DNA of 7,794 bases from Spirochaetales bacterium. GTDB taxonomy: Bacteria; Spirochaetota; Spirochaetia; ARS1246. The translations under genes were made by a program, and so were the position numbers. How positions within the stretch are numbered: the stretch's first letter is position 1; each line of letters opens with the position of its first letter. Below are positions 1 through 6,211 of the stretch, piece after piece. The notes below the pieces were generated by a model. The model was not told where the DNA came from and did no database searches. It saw only the letters and a list, made by a program, of their open reading frames with translations. The stretch spans positions 1 through 7,794 of the forward strand of contig JABGPX010000820.1 in the NCBI GenBank assembly GCA_018644745.1, in the 5' to 3' direction.

Positions 1-177
1 GAGATGGTACCGGCGTTCACAGAAGTGCGTCAGCCGCTGTGGGCCAAAATACTCATCGCTGATAATCCTGCGGACATTGACGGTCTGTGGGAAGAATACC
101 TGAGCGAGATGAATGCCGAAGGATTTCAGAAATTCGTGAGCTTGTACCAGGATTACTACGACGCTAACCTTAAGTAA
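1..177 (+). CDS. C-terminus of a probable ABC-transporter sugar-binding (solute-binding) protein, partial
   Basis: An open frame runs from the window edge to a TAA stop and gives 58 residues, ending in LWEEYLSEMNAEGFQKFVSLYQDYYDANLK. This ending matches the C-terminal helix pair typical of family-1 extracellular solute-binding proteins of the LplA/YtcQ type (tryptophan, then a YLxEMNxxG turn, then a tyrosine-rich last helix). Such lipoproteins capture oligosaccharides outside the membrane and pass them to ABC permeases. No start, signal peptide or ligand-binding lobe is visible because the gene is cut by the window edge. A strong terminator lies 40 bp after the stop, so this is the last gene of its operon. 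The family call rests on a short tail and is moderately sure; the reading frame itself is convincing. Confidence 0.62.
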   Translation, partial: EMVPAFTEVRQPLWAKILIADNPADIDGLWEEYLSEMNAEGFQKFVSLYQDYYDANLK

Positions 178-216
178 GGAAATACGAGGCCGAATAGGCA
201 TCGCATGCTAAACATC

Positions 217-254
217 CCCGGGCGATCCGCAGAACGGTTCGCCCGGGTTTTTTT
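217..254 (+). terminator. Intrinsic (rho-independent) terminator after the solute-binding protein gene
   Basis: A perfect 9-bp stem (CCCGGGCGA at 217-225 with TCGCCCGGG at 239-247) is extended by three more pairs (227-229 with 235-237) after a T-T mismatch. It closes on a five-base CAGAA loop and is followed directly by seven T (248-254). The stem is very GC-rich and the T tract is on the + strand only, so it ends transcription from the left-edge gene. It is not a good terminator for the ATPase gene that converges from the right. Confidence 0.93.
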
Positions 255-299
255 ATGGAATGGTGGCAAGAACTGCTATGGCAGTACCAATTGCGCCAG

Positions 300-1439
300 T
301 TATGTTATTTTATTATTCCATAATTTGGAAAGAAACTCTTTGTATGGATAAATAGTGATATCATTAATTTTCCTGAGTACAGGATCTAAGGATATAACTA
401 TTTTTTGTCGTAAATTGATATCTTCTGCCAAAGCTTTCAAACCCTTTAGATGTTTGTTGGAAACCATATCTGAACCTTTCACTTCAATTGCTATATCATC
501 TCCAATTAAAAAATCCACTTCATGACCGGCTTTTGACCGCCAAAAAGTTAATTTGCTTCTGTTTCGCGAATAGTGAAGATAGGCAGTTAATTCAAGAAAA
601 ATAAAATGTTCGAAAGCTTTTCCAAAAAGTTCTGTTTTAAGTTTTATATATGATCGTTCAGCCAGTATATTTGATACACCTATATCAAAAAAGTAAAACT
701 TTGCTGTGGAAATGGCCTTCCTTTTTACTGTTCTCGTAAAAGGTTCAAGCATTGATCCTATAAGCGTGTCTTCCAGAATAAGAAAATACTCTCTGATAGT
801 TTTTGCAGGCATTCCCAAATCACTTGCAATATTTGAGTAATTGAGCATTTCTGTATCACAAAGTGCTGCCAATCGCAAAAATTTCGTAAAGTGTTCCAGC
901 TTACGAACTACACCTTCTGCTACTATTTCCTCTTTTAAATAGGTGCCGACATAGGATTCCAGATCCTCGTATGGATCGGGAGAAGTGTAGAAAGCCGGAA
1001 GAGATCCATAATTAATAATCCGTTCTAATTTATAGTCTGGTATCTCTGCACTAGTCAGTGGGAAAAGATGTCTGGTCAGAGCTCGTCCACCCAAAAGGTT
1101 AGCAGAGCCATATTTAAGCTTACGGGCTGAACTTCCAGTCAAGATAAATTTAATTTCATAGTTCTCAATAAGGTAATGAACTTCATTTAACAAAGCCGGC
1201 AGTTTTTGAATCTCATCAATAATTACCAGTTTCTTTTCTTTCAATGCAATCAATTCTTCCCTTATCAAGCTGGGATTTGCAGAAAGCCGGAAAAAAAGAT
1301 CATTTTTCAGTAGATCATAATATATGACATCCTGAAACGTATGTTTCAGAAGAAAAGATTTTCCTGTTTGTCTTGGTCCCAAAAGAAAAACACTCTTTCT
1401 CTCTGTTATAGCTCTTAAATCAATTACTCTTATAAACAA
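300..1439 (-). CDS. AAA+ family ATPase with DUF4143-type C-terminal domain
   Basis: This 379-residue protein has a P-loop ATPase N-terminus: Walker A GPRQTGKS at 21-28, Walker B LVIIDEIQKLP at 71-81 with D75/E76, a sensor-1-like FILTGSSARKL around 98-108, and the GGRA motif at 117-120. A winged-helix-like stretch (YSNIASDLGMPAKTIREYF, 201-219) follows. The C-terminus (about 270-325) carries the DUF4143 signature FGKAFEHFI...GHEVDFLI...IAIEVKGS, whose D309, E319 and K321 match the arrangement of a PD-(D/E)XK nuclease-like fold. Length is normal for the family. Its cellular role is not established; many copies are mobile, strain-variable genes in bacteria and archaea. The start is a TTG, chosen because an AAGAGG ribosome site sits five bases upstream and the P-loop needs the residues before it. 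The gene is much more AT-rich than the sirtuin and URO-D genes beside it, consistent with transfer. No terminator was found after the stop. Confidence 0.93.
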   Translation of the reverse strand: MFIRVIDLRAITERKSVFLLGPRQTGKSFLLKHTFQDVIYYDLLKNDLFFRLSANPSLIREELIALKEKKLVIIDEIQKLPALLNEVHYLIENYEIKFILTGSSARKLKYGSANLLGGRALTRHLFPLTSAEIPDYKLERIINYGSLPAFYTSPDPYEDLESYVGTYLKEEIVAEGVVRKLEHFTKFLRLAALCDTEMLNYSNIASDLGMPAKTIREYFLILEDTLIGSMLEPFTRTVKRKAISTAKFYFFDIGVSNILAERSYIKLKTELFGKAFEHFIFLELTAYLHYSRNRSKLTFWRSKAGHEVDFLIGDDIAIEVKGSDMVSNKHLKGLKALAEDINLRQKIVISLDPVLRKINDITIYPYKEFLSKLWNNKIT

Positions 1440-1444
1440 TTTTA

Positions 1445-1450
1445 CCTCTT
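1445..1450 (-). promoter_or_regulatory. Ribosome binding site that fixes a TTG start
   Basis: On the minus strand AAGAGG lies four to five bases before the TTG at 1439-1437. No ATG lies nearby in frame, so this site is the main argument for the non-ATG start of the ATPase gene. Confidence 0.7.
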
Positions 1451-1458
1451 AAGTGCAT

Positions 1459-1483
1459 ATATCATGATATTCTTACTTATAAG
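1459..1483. repeat. Two short palindromes in the ATPase gene's upstream region
   Basis: ATATCATGATAT (1459-1470) is a perfect 12-bp palindrome and CTTATAAG (1476-1483) a perfect 8-bp palindrome, six bases apart, about 20-45 bp upstream of the ATPase TTG start. A weak promoter-like pair on the minus strand (TTATCT, 17 bp, TATCAT) overlaps both, so they could be an operator. In AT-rich DNA short palindromes arise by chance, so a regulatory role is only a suggestion. Confidence 0.35.
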
Positions 1484-1540
1484 GTGAGATAAGTACCCGA
1501 AATAGTCAATAGCTTTTTATTAAAAAAACTCAGACTCATT

Positions 1541-2305
1541 CTAACGCCGGTAAAATGGCCCCGGTCCCGCGCCGAGGGTCTGTACCACTTCCCCTATCTT
1601 CCGGTTTATCACCAGGTCGGCGACGGCGTCGAGCGGAGTTTCAGACAGGGTAATAATTACCAGTTTCGCGCCGTTTTCCTTGGCGATGCGCGGAATCGCC
1701 GCAGCCGGATGCACAATCAGCGTCGAACCCATGGCTATTATAAGGTCGCAATTTCTGGCCAGCTCATCCGACTGCTTCAAATCGTTTTGGCGAAGGCTCT
1801 GTCCAAAGGAGATAGTATTCGGCTTGAGCAGACCTCCGCAATCATGACACCTCGGTGCCCCTTCGCGAAGATCCCGGGTGGCGAATACCGTAGCGGAAGG
1901 AATTATTAAACCGCAGGAAAGACAAATGGTCTCCAGTGAGTTGCCGTGCAAGTTGACGATGACCTTTTGCGGGAGGCCGCTTTTCTCGTGGAGGCCGTCC
2001 ACGTTTTGCGTGATAAGGCCCGACAGCTTTCCGGTTTTATAGAGATCTGTAAAAAACTTTTGCCCCGGACCGGGCATGGCAGTGGATATCGCCGGCCACG
2101 ATTCAATTTTACGCTGCCAGTACAAAATCCGCTTTTCCTCATCGTCGAGAAACTCCTGGAAGTAAACCGGTTGAAATTGATTCCAGATACCGCCTTTGCT
2201 CCGATAGTCGGGAATACCCGATTCGGTGCTTATTCCTGCTCCTGTGAAGCCTACAATCCGCTGTGATTCGTCGATGTAGCGGCGCAGGAAGTCAATTTCA
2301 TTCAT
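1541..2305 (-). CDS. Sir2-family NAD-dependent protein deacetylase (sirtuin)
   Basis: The 254-residue protein carries the full sirtuin core: the NAD-binding GAGISTESGIPDYR (22-35), TQNVDGLH (99-106), the catalytic histidine in LHGN (H120), a zinc site of two cysteine pairs (C128/C131 and C153/C156), the KPNTISFGQSL strand (161-171), and GSTLIVHP (193-200). Length and layout match the compact CobB-type enzymes of bacteria, such as Thermotoga Sir2. The enzyme removes acyl groups from lysine using NAD+, giving nicotinamide and O-acyl-ADP-ribose, in the cytoplasm. The Tyr/Arg pair that marks desuccinylase sirtuins is not evident, so deacetylation is the likelier activity. The usual E after FG is replaced by Q (FGQS). 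The ATG has only a weak, distant ribosome site (GCAGGG, 13 bases away). It lies 96 bp downstream of the URO-D-like gene on the same strand, so co-transcription is possible; no clear promoter of its own was seen. Confidence 0.96.
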   Translation of the reverse strand: MNEIDFLRRYIDESQRIVGFTGAGISTESGIPDYRSKGGIWNQFQPVYFQEFLDDEEKRILYWQRKIESWPAISTAMPGPGQKFFTDLYKTGKLSGLITQNVDGLHEKSGLPQKVIVNLHGNSLETICLSCGLIIPSATVFATRDLREGAPRCHDCGGLLKPNTISFGQSLRQNDLKQSDELARNCDLIIAMGSTLIVHPAAAIPRIAKENGAKLVIITLSETPLDAVADLVINRKIGEVVQTLGAGPGPFYRR

Positions 2306-2401
2306 ATATACTTTATAACCCTGCTCAATTAAATTCGCCAGCTGCCCGTTCCCAGGTAATGTACGCCATTTCTGTCGGAATACTAAAACTCGCCGATTTG
2401 G

Positions 2402-3643
2402 TTACGGGCGCCAGTAGGCGTCGACCGCCTCTCTTGCCAATTCCACGTAGTGGCGCCCGCGCTCGAAGTCGCCGTGGATGGTGCCGACTTCGCGCTGTGC
2501 GATCTCAAAGAGACAGCCACTTGCCGCTTCGCAGACTCCCTTGAAATAGGTATTGATCGCGTCATCGTCCATCGGTCCGTTACAGGTGACGAACTCGGCG
2601 CGCGGTTTGCTGTAGTAGACAATGCGGCTGCCGCGCAGGTATTCGCCGACACGATTTTCGTTATTGAAAGGGGAGACCGAGAGCTTGCGCAGTTTGGGCC
2701 ACTTCGACAGGTAGTCAGGCCAGATATCATCCACCCGCTCGCAGCACCCATATGAGAGCAGTCCGAAGCGATCGACGAGGCGCTGCTGATAAGGGAAAAC
2801 AAACTCGCCGTAGGTCTCGGCGGACACAGCTGTGGTTTCCTGGGATTCCAGATAACCCCAGCACTGGGCCGTCCGCGTAACGCTATCATCAGGCAACTCG
2901 TTGGTGAAGGCGAAGGACTCCTGGACCAGTGGGCTGAAACCGTTGGTCGGCAACAGGAGTTTTTCCTCCTCGAGAAAATCGTAGTACTGTTCGTAAATCC
3001 GCGTGGCCATCTCCATCGCCTCATGAACGGAATCCGGGCAATCGTACATGGCGATGTAGTACGCCTCCATCCCCGTCAGGTGAACCAGTGGATTTGTGAG
3101 TGATCCCGGCAGGCTGCCCATGACCATGTGTACGGGGAGTATATCTCCAAGGATATCCGACGCTGTCTCTCGCCTATGTGCCGTTGCTTCGCGATCGACG
3201 CCGAAGGAACCGCCTCGCAGCTTATCGATTTCCGCTGCGAGATCGTAGATTACCGGATCGATATGGAAGCCCTGCGGATTCGGTCCTTCAGCCCTTGTAA
3301 TTTCGTGGGAGGTTCCAAACGGTTGTACGCTGGTGTCCCAGCACATGTTAAAGGTGGGAGGGATCGGGGTATCGTCATCAAACAGCTCCCGACCAACCAG
3401 TGTACTCAGCAGGATCCTTTCAATCTGCCTGGCAGCTTCGCCCTCGCATTGCAGGCGCGGGGTGATAACTTCGTGAGTGAAGTTGGAGAAGAGCAGCCGG
3501 ATGGGTGGAGATTCGTGACGGCCCTCGGCCTGGGCGTGCCACTTTTTCAATATGGCCTCATTTATCGGTGCCTCCGCGTACTCGCGCTGAAGCTCCGCCT
3601 GCTGCCTTAAAATCTTCCTGTCCCGAGCAGAAATGGTTTCCAT
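2402..3643 (-). CDS. Uroporphyrinogen decarboxylase superfamily (URO-D/methyltransferase-like) protein
   Basis: I take the start at the ATG at 3643 (413 residues, METISARD...), because GGAGA sits five bases before it. A GTG eight codons upstream would give 421 residues but has no ribosome site. The protein resembles the long, HemE-distinct branch of the URO-D/cobalamin-independent methionine synthase-like family: GFHIDP around 125-130, LGDILP...MGSLPGSLTNPLVHLTGMEAYYIAMYDCPD at 164-204, and the hallmark LLSYGCCERVDDI (295-307) followed by WPKLRKLSVSPFNN (315-328). The paired cysteines C300/C301 could bind zinc for methyl transfer, as cysteines do in MtaA/CmuA relatives, but that is inference. 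It lacks the N-terminal arginine-rich RQAGR motif of true HemE and is longer than its usual ~350 residues. No heme or corrinoid genes are near. It is probably a soluble enzyme of unknown substrate, possibly a methyltransferase of carbon metabolism. Confidence 0.85.
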   Translation of the reverse strand: METISARDRKILRQQAELQREYAEAPINEAILKKWHAQAEGRHESPPIRLLFSNFTHEVITPRLQCEGEAARQIERILLSTLVGRELFDDDTPIPPTFNMCWDTSVQPFGTSHEITRAEGPNPQGFHIDPVIYDLAAEIDKLRGGSFGVDREATAHRRETASDILGDILPVHMVMGSLPGSLTNPLVHLTGMEAYYIAMYDCPDSVHEAMEMATRIYEQYYDFLEEEKLLLPTNGFSPLVQESFAFTNELPDDSVTRTAQCWGYLESQETTAVSAETYGEFVFPYQQRLVDRFGLLSYGCCERVDDIWPDYLSKWPKLRKLSVSPFNNENRVGEYLRGSRIVYYSKPRAEFVTCNGPMDDDAINTYFKGVCEAASGCLFEIAQREVGTIHGDFERGRHYVELAREAVDAYWRP

Positions 3644-3648
3644 ATTTT

Positions 3649-3653
3649 TCTCC
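3649..3653 (-). promoter_or_regulatory. Ribosome binding site deciding the URO-D-like gene start
   Basis: GGAGA on the minus strand lies five bases before the ATG at 3643-3641. The longer GTG frame at 3667 has no such site, so the shorter protein is preferred. Confidence 0.65.
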
Positions 3654-3736
3654 ATGTATCCCGCCACTTATTAAGGATAATCTTTGTCATCGCCTTGGCC
3701 CATCTATATCAACTTTCGGCAACGGCATCTACCAGG

Positions 3737-3756
3737 AAGGAGGCTAAATGGGATAG
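3737..3756 (+). other. Strong Shine-Dalgarno followed by a two-codon reading frame (ATG GGA TAG)
   Basis: AAGGAGG (3737-3743) is a near-perfect ribosome site. Four bases later comes ATG (3748-3750), then GGA and a TAG stop. No longer frame continues. It may be a relic of a lost gene start, a minimal start-stop element acting on the mRNA, or chance. It lies 119 bp upstream of the VWA gene, before the sigma-54-like promoter, so it would not be on that transcript. Confidence 0.3.
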
Positions 3757-3775
3757 CGGACATTAGTTGATTAGG

Positions 3776-3792
3776 GTTGCTTATCTCGCAAC
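3776..3792. repeat. Small inverted repeat upstream of the VWA gene
   Basis: GTTGC (3776-3780) and GCAAC (3788-3792) form a perfect 5-bp inverted repeat with a 7-base spacer. They are flanked by GG and a later AAACCC that weakly extend the symmetry. It sits 44-60 bp upstream of the sigma-54-like motif, where an activator could bind. The arms are short, so chance is a real option. Confidence 0.25.
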
Positions 3793-3835
3793 ATGGTAAA
3801 CCCTTGCCTCGTAAGCGATTACCGTCGCGGTTTAG

Positions 3836-3852
3836 TTGGCACGACTCTTGTA
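3836..3852 (+). promoter_or_regulatory. Sigma-54-like (-24/-12) promoter motif for the VWA gene
   Basis: TTGGCACG (3836-3843), four bases, then TTGTA (3848-3852) matches the RpoN consensus YTGGCACG-N4-TTGCW except for T in place of C at the -12 element, with the required spacing. The predicted transcript would begin near 3863, leaving a leader of about 12 bases that starts right at the AGGAGG. That is short but usable. A sigma-70 reading with -10 TATACT (3857-3862) would place the start inside the ribosome site, so it is less likely. Sigma-54 promoters need an activator; none is encoded here. Confidence 0.45.
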
Positions 3853-3863
3853 ACTATATACTC

Positions 3864-3869
3864 AGGAGG
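3864..3869 (+). promoter_or_regulatory. Consensus ribosome binding site of the VWA gene
   Basis: AGGAGG lies five bases before the ATG at 3875, a full match to the Shine-Dalgarno consensus, predicting efficient translation of the secreted VWA protein. Confidence 0.85.
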
Positions 3870-3874
3870 AAGCT

Positions 3875-5872
3875 ATGAAAACAAATATTGTAGCTCTTGT
3901 GTTTTTGACAGTCGCGGCCGGTTTTGTGTTTAGCTCTGGTGATTCTGAAGCCGCCGGTTCGGCGAATCGAGGCAGTTATCTGGCCGGGCAGGGCATAATT
4001 GTACCCGCTGACGAAGTTCATGTGAATTCCTATATCGCCAGCGTAGATTACAATTATCCAATGCCCCGGGGCGAGGTGGGTATCTTTCTGTATTCCGGTA
4101 ACCGGCAGCTTTCAACATCCGGACAGGAAGAATTAATTCAAATAGGCATTCAGGCAGGTGAATTGGAATTCGATGAACTGCCGCCTATGAATCTGGCCTT
4201 TGTGATCGATAAAAGCGGATCGATGAACAGTGCAAACAAGATGGATTGGGTAAAGGATGCTTTTCGAATCTTTATAGCACAGGTGAGAGACCAGGACTTT
4301 GTTTCCCTCGTGGTTTTCGATTCCGCGGCTAGAGTCATATATCCGAGTACCCGCATGGATTCGGCAGGAAAAAGGGCTGATTTCAAGTCTGAGGTGCTCG
4401 GAATAATACCGGATGGAGGTACCAATCTTTCCGCCGGGCTTGAACTAGGCTATCAGCAGGTACTTTCCAACTTTCGAGACGATTATACGAACCGGGTGCT
4501 TTTCTTAACTGACGGCATGGGAGAATCCCGCGGGATACTTCAAATGGCGGAGCAGTATAAACACATCGGCATTAACGTATCGACGATTGGTGTCGGCACC
4601 GGATTTGATCTCGATCTCATGGTAGCTCTGGCAAAGAGCGGTGGCGGAAGCTCGCGGTTTATATCAGATCGAGAAGAAATGGAAGAAATTTTTGGTTCAG
4701 AGCTCGATAGAATGGTAGTGCCGGCGCTTCGAAATCTGCAGATGAATCTGGAATTACCGCCCGGATACCGTGTATTGGAGACCTGGGGTTATAACAATCA
4801 GATAGATGACAATTCTGCTCGATATACTCTTCCGACTCTGCATCACCGCGACTATGAGACGATTCTCGTGCGGATAGCCACTCCCGCAGGCCAGCGTGCG
4901 GGTACTTCTGTTATTGGACGGTTTTCGCTTTCCTATGAATCTCTTTCGGGATCCGCTCATACCGTTGGACCTCTAGAGATAAAACGGGAGTTTACTCCAG
5001 AAAGTACGCCGGTTTCCGGATTCTCGGACGCCATGGTATTGCGTTCGGGCACAATGCTTCACTTTGCCGAGAAAATGCGCTTGATTGGTGAATTGTACTA
5101 CTCATGTAAAGGCAGCATTGATTCTGTGAATACTCAACGCGAGAAAATTTGGAATGAAACGCCTGAAGCCGAGAGGGTCGTCTATGAGAATATCACCAGC
5201 CCCGAAATAAGTTCTCTTGAAGATTCGATGAGAATGAGCATGGGGAAGGCACTCGATCTTACCGTTTCGATGAAAAACGAATTGGAGAATGCCAGGCTCA
5301 GATTGGATGACATGGGTTTTGATGATGAAATTTCTATTCTGGATAAATATATTAATATTCTGGGTAAAGAAATGCGTTTGGAGGAAAACGCCGTTGCGGA
5401 TTATTCCGCTTCAAAAGGAGTCGACGCCGTAAGCGGCGGAAGGTCGCTTGATAGTCATGTCGCTTTACTGTTTCGGGAGATGAGCTTAAGCATGTCCGGA
5501 AAAGAACCCGGGGTTATCGCGGTATCCGGTTTTACGGAGAAGGACGGTGGAGGTTGCCCGATGCTGGATTTCCTCAATGAGTTAGCTGTGCTGGAAATGT
5601 CTAAATATGATTCACTCAAAGTTGTAGAGAGATCCAGATTAGATTCGGTTATAAGTGAACAGAAGTTATCTCTCTCCTCACTCACCGATACCGACACCGC
5701 GATACAGGTTGGCAATCTGCTTTCAGCGAAATACATCCTTACAGGATCGCTTATCGAAATGCCGGCAAGTGTGGTTGTCTTCGGTAGAATTATTAATACC
5801 GGATCCGGTGAAATTGAATCAGTAGCGCAGATCGTTTTGCCGAAAAACCAAGAGGTTTCGGCCATGCTGTAG
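3875..5872 (+). CDS. Secreted von Willebrand factor A domain protein fused to a CsgG/FlgO-type domain
   Basis: This 665-residue protein starts with a signal peptide: lysine at 2, hydrophobic IVALVFLTVAAGFVF at 5-19, and likely cleavage in SSGDSEAAG. There is no lipobox cysteine. The VWA domain (about 105-280) has an intact metal site: DKSGS (D112, S114, S116), T183 in DGGTN, and LTDG (D213). A beta-rich region follows (285-370), then a helical stretch (about 395-510). The C-terminus (about 525-660) has the CsgG/FlgO/LpoB-like pattern: GVIAVSGFTEKDG, LKVVERSRLDSVISEQKLSLSSLTD, and AKYILTGSLIEMPASVVVFGRIINTGSGEI. VWA domains bind protein partners through a metal ion; CsgG-like domains occur in envelope and secretion-pore proteins. 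Together they suggest an adaptor working outside the inner membrane, which is inference. It has an AGGAGG ribosome site and a sigma-54-like motif upstream, and appears to be a single-gene unit. Confidence 0.9.
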   Translation: MKTNIVALVFLTVAAGFVFSSGDSEAAGSANRGSYLAGQGIIVPADEVHVNSYIASVDYNYPMPRGEVGIFLYSGNRQLSTSGQEELIQIGIQAGELEFDELPPMNLAFVIDKSGSMNSANKMDWVKDAFRIFIAQVRDQDFVSLVVFDSAARVIYPSTRMDSAGKRADFKSEVLGIIPDGGTNLSAGLELGYQQVLSNFRDDYTNRVLFLTDGMGESRGILQMAEQYKHIGINVSTIGVGTGFDLDLMVALAKSGGGSSRFISDREEMEEIFGSELDRMVVPALRNLQMNLELPPGYRVLETWGYNNQIDDNSARYTLPTLHHRDYETILVRIATPAGQRAGTSVIGRFSLSYESLSGSAHTVGPLEIKREFTPESTPVSGFSDAMVLRSGTMLHFAEKMRLIGELYYSCKGSIDSVNTQREKIWNETPEAERVVYENITSPEISSLEDSMRMSMGKALDLTVSMKNELENARLRLDDMGFDDEISILDKYINILGKEMRLEENAVADYSASKGVDAVSGGRSLDSHVALLFREMSLSMSGKEPGVIAVSGFTEKDGGGCPMLDFLNELAVLEMSKYDSLKVVERSRLDSVISEQKLSLSSLTDTDTAIQVGNLLSAKYILTGSLIEMPASVVVFGRIINTGSGEIESVAQIVLPKNQEVSAML

Positions 5873-5873
5873 T

Positions 5874-5947
5874 AGTGCGTGGGAGCTAGCGATGTGAGGG
5901 CAGACCCGTGCTTGGTTGGACTATGGGGAGGTCCTCACAACCGCACT
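5874..5947 (+). repeat. Nested inverted repeats just after the VWA stop codon
   Basis: AGTGCG (5874-5879) pairs with CGCACT (5942-5947), and inside it GTGAGG (5894-5899) pairs with CCTCAC (5933-5938). RNA from here could fold into a two-tier hairpin with an uneven internal loop (14 against 3 bases). It begins one base after the TAG. Only a short GATTTTGT lies downstream, so it is at best a poor intrinsic terminator; it could instead protect the 3' end of the mRNA. Confidence 0.4.
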
Positions 5948-5991
5948 CAGATCGATTTTGTAATTCCTTAACATAAATAGAAATTTACCTG

Positions 5992-6007
5992 TGTGAAGTG
6001 AATCACA
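5992..6007 (+). promoter_or_regulatory. CRP-type operator (TGTGA-N6-TCACA) with candidate downstream promoter
   Basis: TGTGA (5992-5996) and TCACA (6003-6007) are perfect half-sites of the cAMP receptor protein consensus with the correct six-base spacer. The right half-site is repeated: GAATCACATA occurs at 6000-6009 and again at 6013-6022, 13 bases on. Downstream -10-like hexamers are TATAGA (6028-6033), which would put the box near -41, and TATAAG (6048-6053), which would put it near -61. Both positions are used by CRP-type activators. The box sits 73 bp upstream of the small ORF at 6080, and a cyclic-nucleotide-binding relic lies further downstream, so it may once have been self-regulation. 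Confidence 0.55.
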
Positions 6008-6079
6008 TAAAGGAATCACATACCGCATATAGAATATAAGGCGATAGTATAAGCATCATTTCTATCAGGAGAAAAGCTA

Positions 6080-6211
6080 ATGAAAAACTTTCTACAGGAA
6101 AAAGGGCATCTGAAACTGAGCGTTGGAGAAGGATGTCTGTCAGCGTATGAGGTCGGCGTTCTTAAGGCCGGTGATATTGTCAGCACGTCCAAGCTGGCGG
6201 GGGAACCATAA
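6080..6211 (+). pseudogene. Fragment of a FliM/FliN-like (SPOA) flagellar switch protein
   Basis: An ATG with a good ribosome site (AGGAG at 6067-6071, eight bases upstream) opens a 43-codon frame. Its residues 11-43, LKLSVGEGCLSAYEVGVLKAGDIV then STSKLAGEP, match the start of the SPOA domain of FliM/FliN-type rotor or type III secretion ring proteins, where a hydrophobic strand, LKxGDVV and LAGEP follow in that order. A TAA stop directly after GEP removes the remaining half of the domain (normally about 70 residues). The frame stays open for 61 more codons after this stop, but what it encodes does not resemble SPOA. I read it as a truncated gene with its start signals intact. A functional 43-residue peptide is possible but less likely. 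No other flagellar gene is in the window. Confidence 0.5.

Noticed and set aside
217..254. The left terminator acting in both directions
   Set aside because: On the minus strand the stem is followed by GATGTTTAGC, not a T tract.
272..285. ACTGC-TATG-GCAGT hairpin as terminator of the ATPase gene
   Set aside because: The stem is only 5 bp and is not followed by a T run on the minus strand.
1476..1508. TTGACT (1508-1503, minus) with TATAAG as promoter of the ATPase gene
   Set aside because: The spacer is about 22 bp, too long for sigma-70.
1946..2266. Open frames on the + strand opposite the sirtuin and URO-D-like genes (1946-2266, 2263-2544, 2450-2755, 3128-3610, 3505-3747)
   Set aside because: They lie antisense to strongly supported genes, show no domain pattern and lack ribosome sites; they are by-products of GC-rich coding DNA.
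1541..2305. SIR2 protein as an anti-phage defence NADase
   Set aside because: It has the complete zinc site, catalytic histidine and compact size of protein deacylases, and lacks the fused effector or partner genes of Sir2 defence systems.
2383..3024. 213-residue minus-strand frame inside the URO-D-like gene
   Set aside because: It is out of frame with the recognised protein and has a composition rich in serine, arginine and proline, with no recognisable domain.
2402..3643. HemE (uroporphyrinogen decarboxylase of heme synthesis)
   Set aside because: The N-terminal arginine-rich HemE motif is absent, the protein is too long, and it carries the distinct YGCCE-type signature; no heme genes are near.
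5455..5865. 136-residue minus-strand frame opposite the end of the VWA gene
   Set aside because: It is antisense to the conserved CsgG/FlgO-like segment and has no recognisable content.
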